Shown here: one piece after another, positions 10,291-20,335 of the stretch
Layout of the letters: each line of letters begins with the position of its first letter
Position numbering within the stretch: position 1 is the stretch's first letter
From: Podaxis mareebaensis
Lineage: Eukaryota; Basidiomycota; Agaricomycetes; Agaricales; Agaricaceae
DNA length: 64,000 nucleotides
Direction: 5' to 3'
Assembly (NCBI GenBank): GCA_018524725.1
Contig: JAEUWP010000479.1
Span: 1-64,000 of the forward strand
The notes under the pieces: generated by a model
What the model was told of the DNA's origin: nothing
Seen by the model: only the letters and a program-made list of their open reading frames with translations
Database searches by the model: none
Made by a program: the position numbers and the translations under genes

Positions 10291-13200
10291 AAGACCCCTT
10301 AATGCATCTGCTCCTTCCTCTCTTTCTTCCATCCCCATTTTATTCTTTAACATTCATCACTCCCCTTCCCTTGTTGAACTCCTTTTAAGCAAACCTCTTT
10401 TTAAAGACATTCTTGTCTTATGCATTCAAGAACCCCCTTTCAGTGTCATTTGCAACATCCCCTCCACTGAACACTCTGAAGGAGAACCATACAAAGGCAT
10501 GCCATACAACCCCAACTGGCACCTTTTCTTATTGGATGAAGAACGTCCCCAGACAGCGACCTTCATTCGATGTTCTTGTGATGTACTTATGCCCACATCT
10601 CATCTGAACATCATTTCTTCATGGGACTTCCAACTCATTTCTTTCTCCTTCCCAAAGAAGATATATTTCTTAAATTGTTATTTTGACCCATCTGACGATT
10701 CCTCTATTTCCTTTCTTGAAGCAAACATTCACCTCCTCCCCAAGAACCTGATTTGCACTGGGGGAGACTTCAACTCTCATTCACCAGAATGGGACCCCCA
10801 TATCACTCATCATAATGCCTGAGGTGATTTGCTAACCAATATTATGAATGGTCTAGGCCTCTCTCTCTCTACACTGTCTGAGGATAAGTATATGCACATC
10901 CCCTATGACACCAATAAACACCTGTCCATCATAGACCTCATTTTCATGATAGATGAACCTTCTCAAAGCCCAGTCCATCAAATCCGTGACAACTGGCAAT
11001 TTACATCTGATCACTGCCCTCCTCTCACATCCCTCCCCACCCCTTCCCCTTTCCAACCCTTTGTTGAGAAGCTCACCATCCCAAGAGACTCTGAAGAAGA
11101 AGCCATGTTCCTATACTCTATCAGGGTCTGCCTCCAAGCCATACTGCCCACATTTTCCTCAGCTGATGATGTTCGAACATACACTGATGCTATGTCCCAA
11201 ATCATTGACCAAGAGTGGCAAAGAAACACCAAACTTGTCAAGATCTGCACCCACTCCAAACCCTGGTGGAACATGAAGTGCTCTTTGGCATTAAGAGCCT
11301 TCCAATCCCATAAGTCCAAATCCAACTGGGCCCAATTCCGATGCACCACACATCAAGCCAAGTGTGAATTCTTTGACAAGAAAATCAAGGACATAGCAGA
11401 AGAAGACTGTCGCCCCTGGGATCTCATGTCCTGGATTGGCAAATGTAATCTCCCCCCTTCCCAATCTATTACCTACAATGGGAAAAGTTGTGACAAACTG
11501 GATGACCTCTGGCATACACTAGACTCTTCCTACAACTCTGCTTCCAACCAATCTGTGGATTTAAGTGCCATAGAATCCTTTAATGCCCATCCTAAATGCC
11601 CATGGCTTCCCTTCTCTAACACTGAACTCTTCGACACTCTCAACCCATGTGCCAACTCCTCTGCCCCTGGCCCTGACCATTTATCTTGGGCACACATCAA
11701 ACACCTGATGTCCAATGACATCTTCTGTTCCAACTTCCTCTCATTTGCTTCTAAATGTGTCAAGTTCTCCACATGGCTGGAACACTTCAAGAATTCCACA
11801 TCCATCATCATTCCTAAACCCAATAAACCCCACTACTCCACTCCAAAGATGTTCTGGCCTATAGTCCTACTCAACATGCTAGGTAAGCTTATTGAAAAGA
11901 TGATCTCTGCAAGGATGCAATTTGAAGCATCCCAATTTAACCTCGTTCATCCTCTCCAATTCAGGGGAATTATCCAGCACTCTACTGAAGACACTGGTAT
12001 CTACGTTACTCACCTTGTTCATACAGGTTGGAAATGAAAACTCAAGACAAGTGTCATCATGTTCAACATAGCACAATTTTTCCCCTCCACTAACCATTCC
12101 ATTCTCATTTCCACTCTCCAATGTCAAGGCTTCAATTCCTGACTCGTGTCTTTCTTTTCTGATTATTTAAAGAATCATTTCACTACTTATTCCTGGAACA
12201 ACAGTCTTTCCCCAAAATTCCCGGCTTCTGTTGGTGTTGGCCAAGGTTCCGCTCTTTCTCCCATTCTCACCACCCTCTCACTTTCCCCCTTTATATTCAA
12301 ATTTTCCAATGACCCTCATTGTAAAATAGTTTCTTTTGTTGATGATGGACTTATTATTGTTCAATCAGACTCTTTCTCTACTAACTGCCACCTTCTCTCA
12401 CAGGTCTACAAGAACTGCGAAGATTACCTCCAATGCCTAGGCTTTGTCCTCAAAAGAGACAAAACTAAGGCTTTCCATTTCTCCAATCACCCATCTCATG
12501 ACCCCAATCCCCCTGTCATCATTGACAACTCCCTTACCATCCACCCTAAACCCTTCCTTTGCTACCTTGGCTTCTGGTTTGACAGAGGCCTCACATTCAA
12601 AGAACACATCCGATTTTACTCAACCAAGGTGCTTTCCACTGTCTGATGCATGCACATGCTAGGCAATTCAATCTGCAGTCTCTCCCTACTACACAAGAGA
12701 CTTCTCTATTGATCCTGCATCGTTCCCATCACCATCTACAGCTTCTGACTGTGGTTCAACTGCAATGCCTGTTATCAAGGACTCATCAAATCCCTCCAAA
12801 GCATGCAATGCCAAGCTGCCCTCTGGATTACTGGCACATTCCACACTACTCCCTCTGGTGGGGTTGAAGCCATCACTGGCCTCATTCCCATTCAACTCCA
12901 TTTATTCAAGCTTACCAAATGATGCTCTCTCCACTATCACATCCTCCCCCCTTTCCATCCCCTCAAACTCCTCACCCATGATGTCGATCCTCTAGACATG
13001 CACCAAACCAAACAGCACTCAACAGTGCTAGATTTTGTCTCTGATGCTCAATTGGTCATGGACTGATTCCAGCATCTTCACCCTAGTGCCAAACCTGGCC
13101 AGCATCTGCTAGACTTGTTTAGTGACCACATCAAATTCTTCGAGTGTCCAGACCCTTCTAAAGAAGGTGCCATGGCACTTCATATTGCCAATGCCTCTTG

Positions 13201-14170
13201 CACCTGAGATCTTTCCTTTTCATCCCCTGCTTCTCTTTTAGTAGCTACAGATGGTTCTGTTCCTTCCAACCCCTCCCTATCTGCCACTTCTGCCTTTCTA
13301 GTTTTTAATTCTTCTGAATCTGACATCCTCTCTTCCACAGTTCACCCTTGTGGAGAAGTAACTACATCTGACTCTGAATTGTATGCCTTACATCTTGGTC
13401 TCTTTTCTTCTATTTCCTTTTCTCAATCTCTCAATATCTCATCTATCATAGTTTTTACAGACTCAATTTCTTCCACTAAACTCCTATTTTCCTATAGGCC
13501 CCACAGCATGCATCCAGACTCCATCACAGTTGCCCCTCTCCTCCATTCATGGCTCTCCTCCTCTCCCCTTAATCATGTCCATTTCTGGTCCATCCCATTG
13601 TCCACTAACTGGTCTATCCACCACAAGGCATACACTCTTGCCAAATCTCTTCACCTTCCCAACCTGTGTCATCAACCCATATGCACCTCCCTCAGTTTTG
13701 TTTGCAATCACTATATGCAGAAATGCCTATCCCTCTGGCAACAACACATGAATGATCTGACTTATTGCAGTCAATCATGGCTCCCCTTACTCAACCCTAC
13801 TGAGCAACCCCTCCTACCCAAGTACACCAAAGGTGGAACTTGGCTCAATTCACCCCTCAGAAAAAGCACTAACCTATGCATGCGCTTCATGTGTTGTGTC
13901 ACCAATCATGCACCCATTGGCACTTTCCAACAGCACTTTTTCCCTGGGTGCCATATTATCTCCTGCCCATGTGGCAAGCCACTTGAAACCCATGATCACA
14001 TTCTTGATGACTGCCCTTGTTTCCACTACCCAGTAGAAGCCCATGATGGCTTCTTCTGGGTCATCCAGTTTCTAGACAAAAACCCCACAGCATTTTCTTT
14101 CACTGACCAGATTCAAGGACCCATCACCCAAGAGGAGTTCACCACCCACTGCCTCAACTGTAGAGAGTGA
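10283..14170 (+). pseudogene. LINE ORF2 (endonuclease-RT-RNase H), nine internal TGAs
   Basis: ORF2 is the enzyme of target-primed reverse transcription. Domains in order: an APE-type endonuclease with GGDFNSHSPEWD near 10760-10795; a reverse transcriptase with SAPGPDHLSW near 11665, FVDD near 12340 and GQGSALSP near 12240; an RNase H starting VATDGS near 13240; and a terminal CPCGKPLETHDHILDDC motif near 13960. The frame is unbroken for 3.9 kb with no indel, but TGA occurs at 10820, 12035, 12140, 12644, 12710, 12746, 12920, 13064 and 13205. Motif A reads FNIAQFFPS where an Asp is expected at the second position, a change that a CpG transition explains. The true end is either the TGA at 14168 or a later one near 14201. 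Confidence 0.88.
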
Positions 14171-14450
14171 CTTGCGAGACATGGAGTTCCCAATGTACAC
14201 TGACAGTCTTTCCCTCTGTATCATAGCTAGCTCCCATGCTTCCCTTCCATTCCTTATCTCAATCTTCTCTTCAGCAATGGGTTAAGTTAGTATTCTCTCT
14301 CTTCTCACCTCACATATCTACTATAGCTCTCTAGCTCATACTCTTACTCCTACTCTTTTCTCTGTGCTTCCTTTTCTTTTTCTTCTAGTTTCAGTATTGG
14401 GACTGCTATTGTGCACCTGTTTGTATTAGCTAGTCTAGTGCAATAAATGT

Positions 14451-14481
<31 letters not shown>
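14171..14481 (+). other. LINE 3' leader with AATAAA and A25 tail
   Basis: This is noncoding, T/C-rich DNA after ORF2. An AATAAA polyadenylation signal lies at about 14442, followed by 25 A residues at 14457-14481 that abut the right target duplication. The pure tail argues for a fairly recent insertion. Confidence 0.85.
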
Positions 14482-14496
14482 GAAGATAGGTCCATA
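14482..14496. repeat. LINE target-site duplication, right copy
   Basis: This is a perfect copy of the 15 bases at 7585-7599, directly after the poly(A) tail. Confidence 0.95.
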
Positions 14497-14776
14497 AGGT
14501 GTTTGGAGCTGTTCTGCCATGAAGCAGCATGGAATCAGGCAACATGTTTTCAATGATCAATAAGGCTTGCACCTTCATCTGATTCTGCCATGCCGTTTCA
14601 GCTGCATCATTCTGAGCAGGTGCTGTTGCCATTCCTTTGGTCAGGGACCAGCCTGTTTCTATAGAACCAGTAACACTAATCAAGGAAAGAGCTCCTTGAA
14701 GGCGATGAGCCCAAAACTTATAGTTAGAAGGGCCCTCAAGCTTAGGAAGGGAAGAAGTAGCAATAGTCGAAGCCAT
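14482..14776 (-). pseudogene. copia Gag, N-terminal part
   Basis: This is the start of the copia polyprotein, separated from the rest by the LINE. It begins with an ATG at 14774-14776 and reads through a typical copia Gag opening: a short Ser/Thr leader, LEGPSNYKFWAHRL, and a first part of the UBN2-like fold ending in TLWTYL at the insertion point. The frame is open here without stops. Its last codons overlap the target duplication and continue in frame at 7584. Confidence 0.85.
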
Positions 14777-14973
14777 ATTTGATGTATCAAAGAAGTTGGC
14801 TGATAAGTAATCGAAATCTGAGAAATAGGGGTATTAGTATAACATTGTATACAGATAGCAATAAAGGTAGAAAATAGGCTTATCCCAAGACGTCTTTATC
14901 TCAATCCTAAATTAATAGGAGAGAATCCTCAGAAGGAGAGTCTCAGGGCCCATAACCTGATGAGGGGAGAATG

Positions 14974-15604
14974 GTTGCTGCTACACAAGCATAGCATCAG
15001 TGGAGAGTAAACCAGTTACTCACAATCCGAGGCTGGTTGAACTGGGAGGTAGTTATCAAAATGGGGAAAAGGTGAGTCTTGAGGGGTACCAGGAAAGATA
15101 AGACTGAATTGGAAGTAGCGAGGAATATTGAGCTTAAGAGAGGTTGATAGTCGAGTAGACAAGGAATATGAAACTCCAGTGAAGAAAGTACACTACTACA
15201 TGAAGGTTTAAATACTGTAGAGCTATGACACTGGGTCAAGGGTAAAATACATGCATGAGTAAGAAAAACATAAGGCATACACATGTATAGCATGAGTGAT
15301 GTGCATGTAAAAGATAAAATAAGAAAGAACATGACTCTACTGTATGCTACAGGAGTCATAAGTAATGAAATGTTTCTACAAGTCATAATCCATGAGGATA
15401 TGAGTAATACTAACACAGGCCATATGTCTATGCAAGTGCATAAAAGTATTAATAGAAATGGATCAATCTAAACATAGCAAGAAGCTATGGAGGGTTCCAA
15501 AAATATATATGCTCAGTCAATGCAGAGCATATTTGTCAAGGATTCAGCATGTATTGCTGATGGCAAGTATATGCATAAGTGTAATGCTGATTCATTCTTC
15601 AACA
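14974..15604. repeat. direct tandem repeat, copy 1 (about 630 bp)
   Basis: Blocks of this unit recur in the same order about 630 bp to the right. Examples are GTGGAGAGTAAACCAGTTAC at about 14999 and 15628, GCATGAGTAAGAAA near 15253 and 15880, and the GTCAAGG/TTCAGCATGTA stretch near 15535 and 16180. The copies have diverged by substitutions and small indels. The unit is AT-rich and CpG-poor and may belong to the copia 5' LTR or leader. Confidence 0.75.
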
Positions 15605-16252
15605 ATTGCCGCTACCAAAGCATAGTGTCAGTGGAGAGTAAACCAGTTACTCACAATCTGAGGATACAGAAATAGGGAAGATGTCCTGAACAGTCAGAAA
15701 AGGACAATAGTCAGGGTGAGAGAAATAGTAACTGAGTTGATGATAGATGGGAATTTTGAGCTTTGTAGTTGAGTTGGTAATAGACAAGGAAGTACAAACA
15801 CCAGTGCAGAACTATGCTACAATACAAGAGTTTAAATACTATAGCTACACTAGAGATAGGGTAAAGGGTATAATACATGCATGAGTAAGAAACATAAGGC
15901 ATACAAGTATATAACACAAGTGAAAAGCATGTAATAATCATAAGGTCAACCATAAAAAGAAAGACATGACTCTACCACAAGTTGTAGGAGCCATAAGAAG
16001 CAGTAGAATGTTTCTACAATGTGTAATCCTACACTAAAACATGAGGATATGAGTAATACTACTACAAGCCATATGCCTACTTATATGTTGAAGTAATAAA
16101 GTAGAAATAGATCATTCTAATCTTAGCATGAAGCTAAGGAAGTGTCCAAAAATTAATAATGCTCTGTCATTGCAGAGCACATATGTCAAGGGTTCAGCAT
16201 GTACTGCCAATGGTAAGTAGAGTGTGTAAGTGTTATGCTGATTAATTCCTCA
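15605..16252. repeat. direct tandem repeat, copy 2 (about 650 bp)
   Basis: This is the second copy of the unit at 14974-15604, directly adjacent and in the same orientation. Similarity is clear at both ends and in the middle by eye. Its right end runs into the 23-bp palindrome. Confidence 0.75.
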
Positions 16253-16253
16253 A

Positions 16254-16276
16254 AACATCAGGTGTCACCTGATGTT
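16254..16276. repeat. perfect 23-bp palindrome
   Basis: The arms AACATCAGGTG and CACCTGATGTT are exact reverse complements around a single T. The centre contains CAGGTG/CACCTG E-box-like hexamers. It lies at the end of the second tandem repeat. Confidence 0.8.
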
Positions 16277-16552
16277 ATAGCTGAAACTGTTTTCAGCCAT
16301 GGAAGCAGTAACTAGATTATAACACAGTCAAGTTTTACAGCTAGAATGACAGACTATGAACCTATACTAGAAGTGACCTCAGCACCTCACAAGGATCCAT
16401 CCAGTAGTTAGTCTAGGCACCTAGATTGGGAAAACTGTACCAATTGGAAGCCTTCATATGCCACTGACCTGACTCAATACTCTTATTGAAGTCAGGACTA
16501 TACTACTGAAGAATATCCATCAATAATATCCTCACAAGGATCCTTTCTCACA

Positions 16553-17640
16553 TAAGTAACACTAAGAATTATCTTGTTTACTAGTATACTTAGCTGCCAC
16601 CACAGACTCACAGACCTAGATCAACTATGATGTTACAAGGTTTCTTCTTTGGCTGAGCAATGCCTAAGTCAGAGCCTATCCTTGTAAGAGAGACAAGCAG
16701 AGGTCCTAGTCCTATGCAGGTCAGTAGGAGCTGCTCTGTTTAACCTCAGGTGGCTGTTCACATTGTCTCTAGGCAGTGAACTTGTATAGATCACACACTC
16801 CATAGGACAAGACAATGATGAGAAGCCTGAGAGGAAAAGCTGTCTTCAAGGGCAAAGGGATGTAAGCTCAATGTGCTTCTGTTGCTCAAGGACTTATTCA
16901 AGTTCCAAGAGGAGGTAACACATGTTAAGATTAGACTTGGCTAATCTACAAGTCCAGGCAATGTATATATACAAGTCCAATGACTACTTAAGGAAGTAAA
17001 TCAATTGTAACATAGAAGACAAATATAAGAAAAGGGGAAGCATAAGAAAGGAAAGCATAGGACATATGAAAGAGGAGCACATATGGCATAGGATAAAGTC
17101 TGCAGGAGTGAACATAATTGATGCAACACAAGTACAACAGAAGAGGTGAAAACTATACCTAGTCCTAAGAATAGAAATTGTCTAAGAATAGAAGTGGTAA
17201 GTTCAGCATTCAATCACAAGTTGTCATTGCAAGGGAAATATACTCCATGATACCAGCATGCTTTGTCTACCTTCTCGCACATTTCCCAGTCAAGTGTCTG
17301 TTGGAGTTCAGTGGTTTCCTGCCAGAGGCTGATCATCATATGCTTCATCAAATCCCAGTCTTCATAAGACTGTCCCTCAGTCTCTTTGGTCTCCTCAGTG
17401 GTCTCAGAGTCTGCAATATTCATAACACCTACCATATGTGATGTATGGCCCCTTCCAATGACTCAAACTGCAGGGAGAACCATACAACTTTGCATACCAG
17501 TCCAATCCCTATGTCCTAGCCCCCCTCTGTATGCAATGAAAACTCACTGTCCCTGCCAGACCCAACATCACATATCTCCTGACACTTCATCATGCTGTCC
17601 AAGAGCTAAAGAAGAGAAACACAGCCAATCCCCTTTGACA
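16553..17640. other. AT-rich, CpG-poor TE-derived stretch, no gene supported
   Basis: I see no frame I can assign. The stretch keeps the CpG-poor composition of the transposon block. A minus-strand frame at 17214-17435 (acidic, with DWDLMKHMM) and its continuation to 17001 look somewhat protein-like but match no family I recognise. Confidence 0.5.
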
Positions 17641-17659
17641 TATACTGAACTGGGAGCAT

Positions 17660-18124
17660 CTTTTCCTCAAGAGATGACTCACACCTACTGATGCCCTTCT
17701 CCTCTCTGAATCATTCCTCTGAGCTTATGAGAATGGGTGCTGGAAGTGCAAAGCAGTAGGGCATCTTGGTTATCAGTGCCCAAAATATTCATGTTGATTT
17801 TGTCAACACTGAGGACATTATAGCTGGCAATGCCTGAGACACCCAACCACCCCTACTCCACCATCACCCACTCTTCCTGCTACCCATGGTGCTACAATCC
17901 AATTGGTAAAATGGGATGCACAGTTTATAGAAAACAGGCTCCTACTTGGGCAGAAAGGTTGTCAAAACCCATGCATTGAAGATCCATCCCTTGTCCTCCT
18001 TGACCCAATTCCCTGAAACCCAGATAGTGATGATAATCTGACTATGGAATACTGGTTTGACCCCAACTGACAGCATCTTCAAGCCCACAGGGTTTATCTG
18101 ATGGGAGGTGAGCAGCAAGAATAG
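17660..18124 (+). pseudogene. retroelement Gag fragment with two CCHC knuckles
   Basis: A plus-strand frame (codon starts equal to 2 mod 3) reads LTPTDALLL, then a first knuckle CWKCKAVGHLGYQC at about 17738-17779, and a second knuckle of CxxCxxxGHxxxxC form at about 17792-17833. It is interrupted by TGA at 17675, 17720, 17795, 17810, 18014 and 18068. Each lies where a coding codon such as CGA is expected. The frame ends at TAG 18122-18124. A purine-rich tract and an LTR-like block follow at once with no pol, so this is a gag-only or internally deleted LTR element. Confidence 0.6.
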
Positions 18125-18158
18125 AAGACTGGGATGTCTTCCAGAAGGAGAGGGATAA

Positions 18159-18456
18159 TGTTACAGTTGAACCATTTTACAAGTTTCTTCTATTTCAAAC
18201 AATATTTGTATGTTTTTCATTGTCCTATTTCTTGCCACTTCCAGAAGACCATATTTTTATCCTTGCCTCATGTTCATATTCACCCATACTTGCCTAGTAC
18301 ATAGTTGGTACCACTACAGTCTCAGTCTCCTTTAGGTAATTCTGAAGGTAGATAAATACCCCTCCGACTGTAGTAATAGGACAGAGTAATTCACAACTTA
18401 TTGTGTGTTGCACTTTCTGTGGTTAATCTTCCACCCATGCTCTTGCCCACATTACA
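18159..18456 (+). repeat. candidate LTR of the gag-only element
   Basis: A purine tract ending GGAGAGGGATAA is followed by TGTTACAG, a usual polypurine-tract/3'-LTR junction. The block ends CATTACA at 18456, giving TGT...ACA ends about 298 bp apart. It contains an ATAAATA box at about 18352. No second copy was found in the window, so the borders are tentative. Confidence 0.45.
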
Positions 18457-19112
18457 CCCTCTGATAATTAGTTTGTCAAATCTATTCAAGGTTTTGCCCT
18501 TGTAGGATGACTAAGGAGTAGATATCGACCTAGTATGATGCTAGGTGGTATGCCTCACCTGTGCATCTAGACATAGGGAGACAGCATAACAGGACACAAA
18601 GGGCAAAGATAAATGCGGCTGGAAGAAAGGCTGCACACGAGGCTCTGACACACGAGTCTTCGAGGTCAAAAGGACTCTTGTCACTACAAAGGTTCATACT
18701 CGTCTTGCAGAAGTGACAAGCATGTGAGAATTTATTGAAAACAAGGTGATCCCAATTTAATATTCGACTGGGCACCCAAAAATAGAACCCACAAAGTTGC
18801 AGTGCCACTTCAATCCTTCGATTAGGACCCATTCGCATCCACCTGACCACTCCCCGACCACCGCGCACGACTTATGGGAATAGCTACCGCAGTATATGGG
18901 GAACAAGAACTTGGAATATTGAAAATACCATGCAGACCACATGCAGACGTCTAGCAGTGGGATACTCGTATCGACTGGAGGCCCTCCCAACTTCGCACAA
19001 TCCAAAAACACATCAACAATCTCTCCAACGTCTAGCCTCCTCCTCAGTTTCAAAGCCCTCCGCCCTATCTAACTCCGTCTCGTACAGTGCCTATCTACCC
19101 GCCAAATTACCG
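18457..19112. other. border of TE block, no gene clearly supported
   Basis: CpG frequency rises to the level of the unique DNA at about 18,560-18,600, marking the edge of the transposon nest. On the minus strand at about 19010-19070 a short coding-like stretch (ELDRAEGFETEEEARRWRD) could be a further exon of the gene on its right, but I could not join it in frame. Confidence 0.5.
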
Positions 19113-20063
19113 TCACTCCAGGATAAACACGTCGCCTATCATCTCGCCAGAATCCTGCCACGCGTACACTCCCACCCTACCCATCCCGAGAAACCCGGAA
19201 AACATAAAAAGATACTCAAACCGTCTCTCCATCCAGTGCTCAAATCCGCAGACACCTGCAAGAGGTTCGAGGTATCCAGCATGGAAGGTAATAGTGTCTA
19301 GTTTCTTGGGGCAGAGGATGATGCCAGCCCACACGGCCATGCTCCAGGGAACAAGGTACAGCACACGAAGTGCGCTTTTACCGAGTTTACCCATTGCCCG
19401 CATTCCGCTGGAGATTGGACCCAGCCCAGTGGAACGCTCGGTCAAACTTCCAATCTTCAGTCCGTCAGCAACACTCTAGACACGTCATAAGTCACCTTCA
19501 GGACATACGCGAAATAATGTACTGACCTCATCCTCATGTCCCCGGGCTTCGATAAATATATGCCTATTAGGCATATTATACATGCCCTACGTAACCCCTC
19601 AGTAATTGTCCCGGGAGAAGACAATCAACCCCACCTTGACCTTCGCACACGTATCCTCCAGGATCTCAAACTCGGATGACTCCGATACACTGGAATCTGA
19701 TGCAGAAGCTATCAACATCGTGGACTGCAGCCCAATGCATGACACTTAGCCCCCTACTCTTGAAAAGGACGGAACCACACTGACCGGACTCTCCCCAGTG
19801 TCCAAACCATCCAATGTAGGCAACTCCCTATACAACAGCTGATACTCCTTCCCATTGCTTACCGAAGATCGTCTCTCCACCATGCTCCTCATGGCTTTCG
19901 TTGCATGTTCCAGGTCTACCACTGCACCCAACAGCGGGACGCTTTCGTCCTGCGGAGTGGCTACTTCCGAACAGTTTGAGGAATCATCCATGTCGCCTGA
20001 ACTGCTTCTCTGAATGAGATGTTCATCAAGGACAGCGCTGGATACAGGCAGCATGATCATCAT
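19113..20063 (-). CDS. hypothetical protein, four-exon model (272 aa)
   Basis: I do not recognise this protein. A consistent model has exons 19758-20063, 19635-19724, 19527-19586 and 19113-19475. All joins are phase 0, with GT donors and AG acceptors, and introns of 33, 48 and 51 bp; the first is unusually short. The N-terminal half is Ser/Glu/Asp-rich. The C-terminal half has one hydrophobic segment (ALRVLYLVPWSMAVWAGIIL) that could span a membrane. It is convergent or tandem with malate dehydrogenase on the same strand, starting 273 bp from that gene's stop. The 3' end is uncertain, and a further coding-like stretch lies just downstream. Confidence 0.42.
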
Positions 20064-20335
20064 TAGGACCGAACAAGAGGAATGGGGTTGAATGGAGTAT
20101 GCTTAAACGAGACACCTACGACATCAACCCTGCGTTGCGTTTCAGCCTGGTTACATCCTCCCGCCTCCCCGACGAATACACGAGCAATCACGCCATCTGT
20201 ATACTCGAGAAACATCCGTTTCCGTTACACATAGCAAGGCCAGCATCTACAAGTACTATATACTATACAACATCCGAACCACTTATTTCATTTCTAGCGA
20301 CAGGTCAACAATATGAACGAATAAAATTAATTTAA

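Larger units (their letters stand above)
7600..14481 (+). mobile_element. LINE (non-LTR) retrotransposon, full-length but decayed
   Basis: This is a 6.88-kb non-LTR element flanked by perfect 15-bp duplications and ending in 25 uninterrupted A residues. It has a short 5' leader, ORF1 with tandem CCHC knuckles, ORF2 with endonuclease, reverse transcriptase, RNase H and a C-terminal Cys/His motif, and a 3' leader with AATAAA. The RNase H and the FVDD polymerase box suggest the Tad/I side of LINE diversity (inference). CpG is nearly absent. Fourteen internal stops are all TGA, with one frameshift in ORF1, so this copy is inactive. Confidence 0.93.
4825..16552 (-). mobile_element. decayed Ty1/copia retrotransposon, split twice
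   Basis: A single minus-strand frame starts with a copia-type Gag at 14776. It is interrupted by the LINE at 7600-14481, resumes at 7599, and runs to 4825, where the gypsy element cuts it inside the protease/pre-integrase region. The LINE plus one target copy is 6897 bp, a multiple of three, so the frame rejoins exactly. Six internal stops are all TGA. CpG is very rare. The right part (14819-16552) may be its 5' LTR: it starts TGAGAAA and ends TTTCTCA, a 7-bp inverted match. That border is weak. Integrase, RT and the 3' LTR are beyond the gypsy insertion, outside the window. Confidence 0.7.

Noticed and set aside
17001..17435. Minus-strand frames with acidic and then hydrophobic composition
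   Set aside because: Protein-like in part, but no motif, and the stretch is AT-rich transposon-derived DNA opposite to the gag fragment.
1..18460. UGA reassigned or read as an amino acid in these elements
   Set aside because: The host genes in the same window use TGA as a normal stop (for example the permease), and CpG loss explains the pattern more simply.
18440..18470. CCCTCTGATA beside the candidate LTR as a primer-binding site
   Set aside because: It reads as the complement of a TATCAGAG site in the wrong orientation for an LTR on the plus strand.
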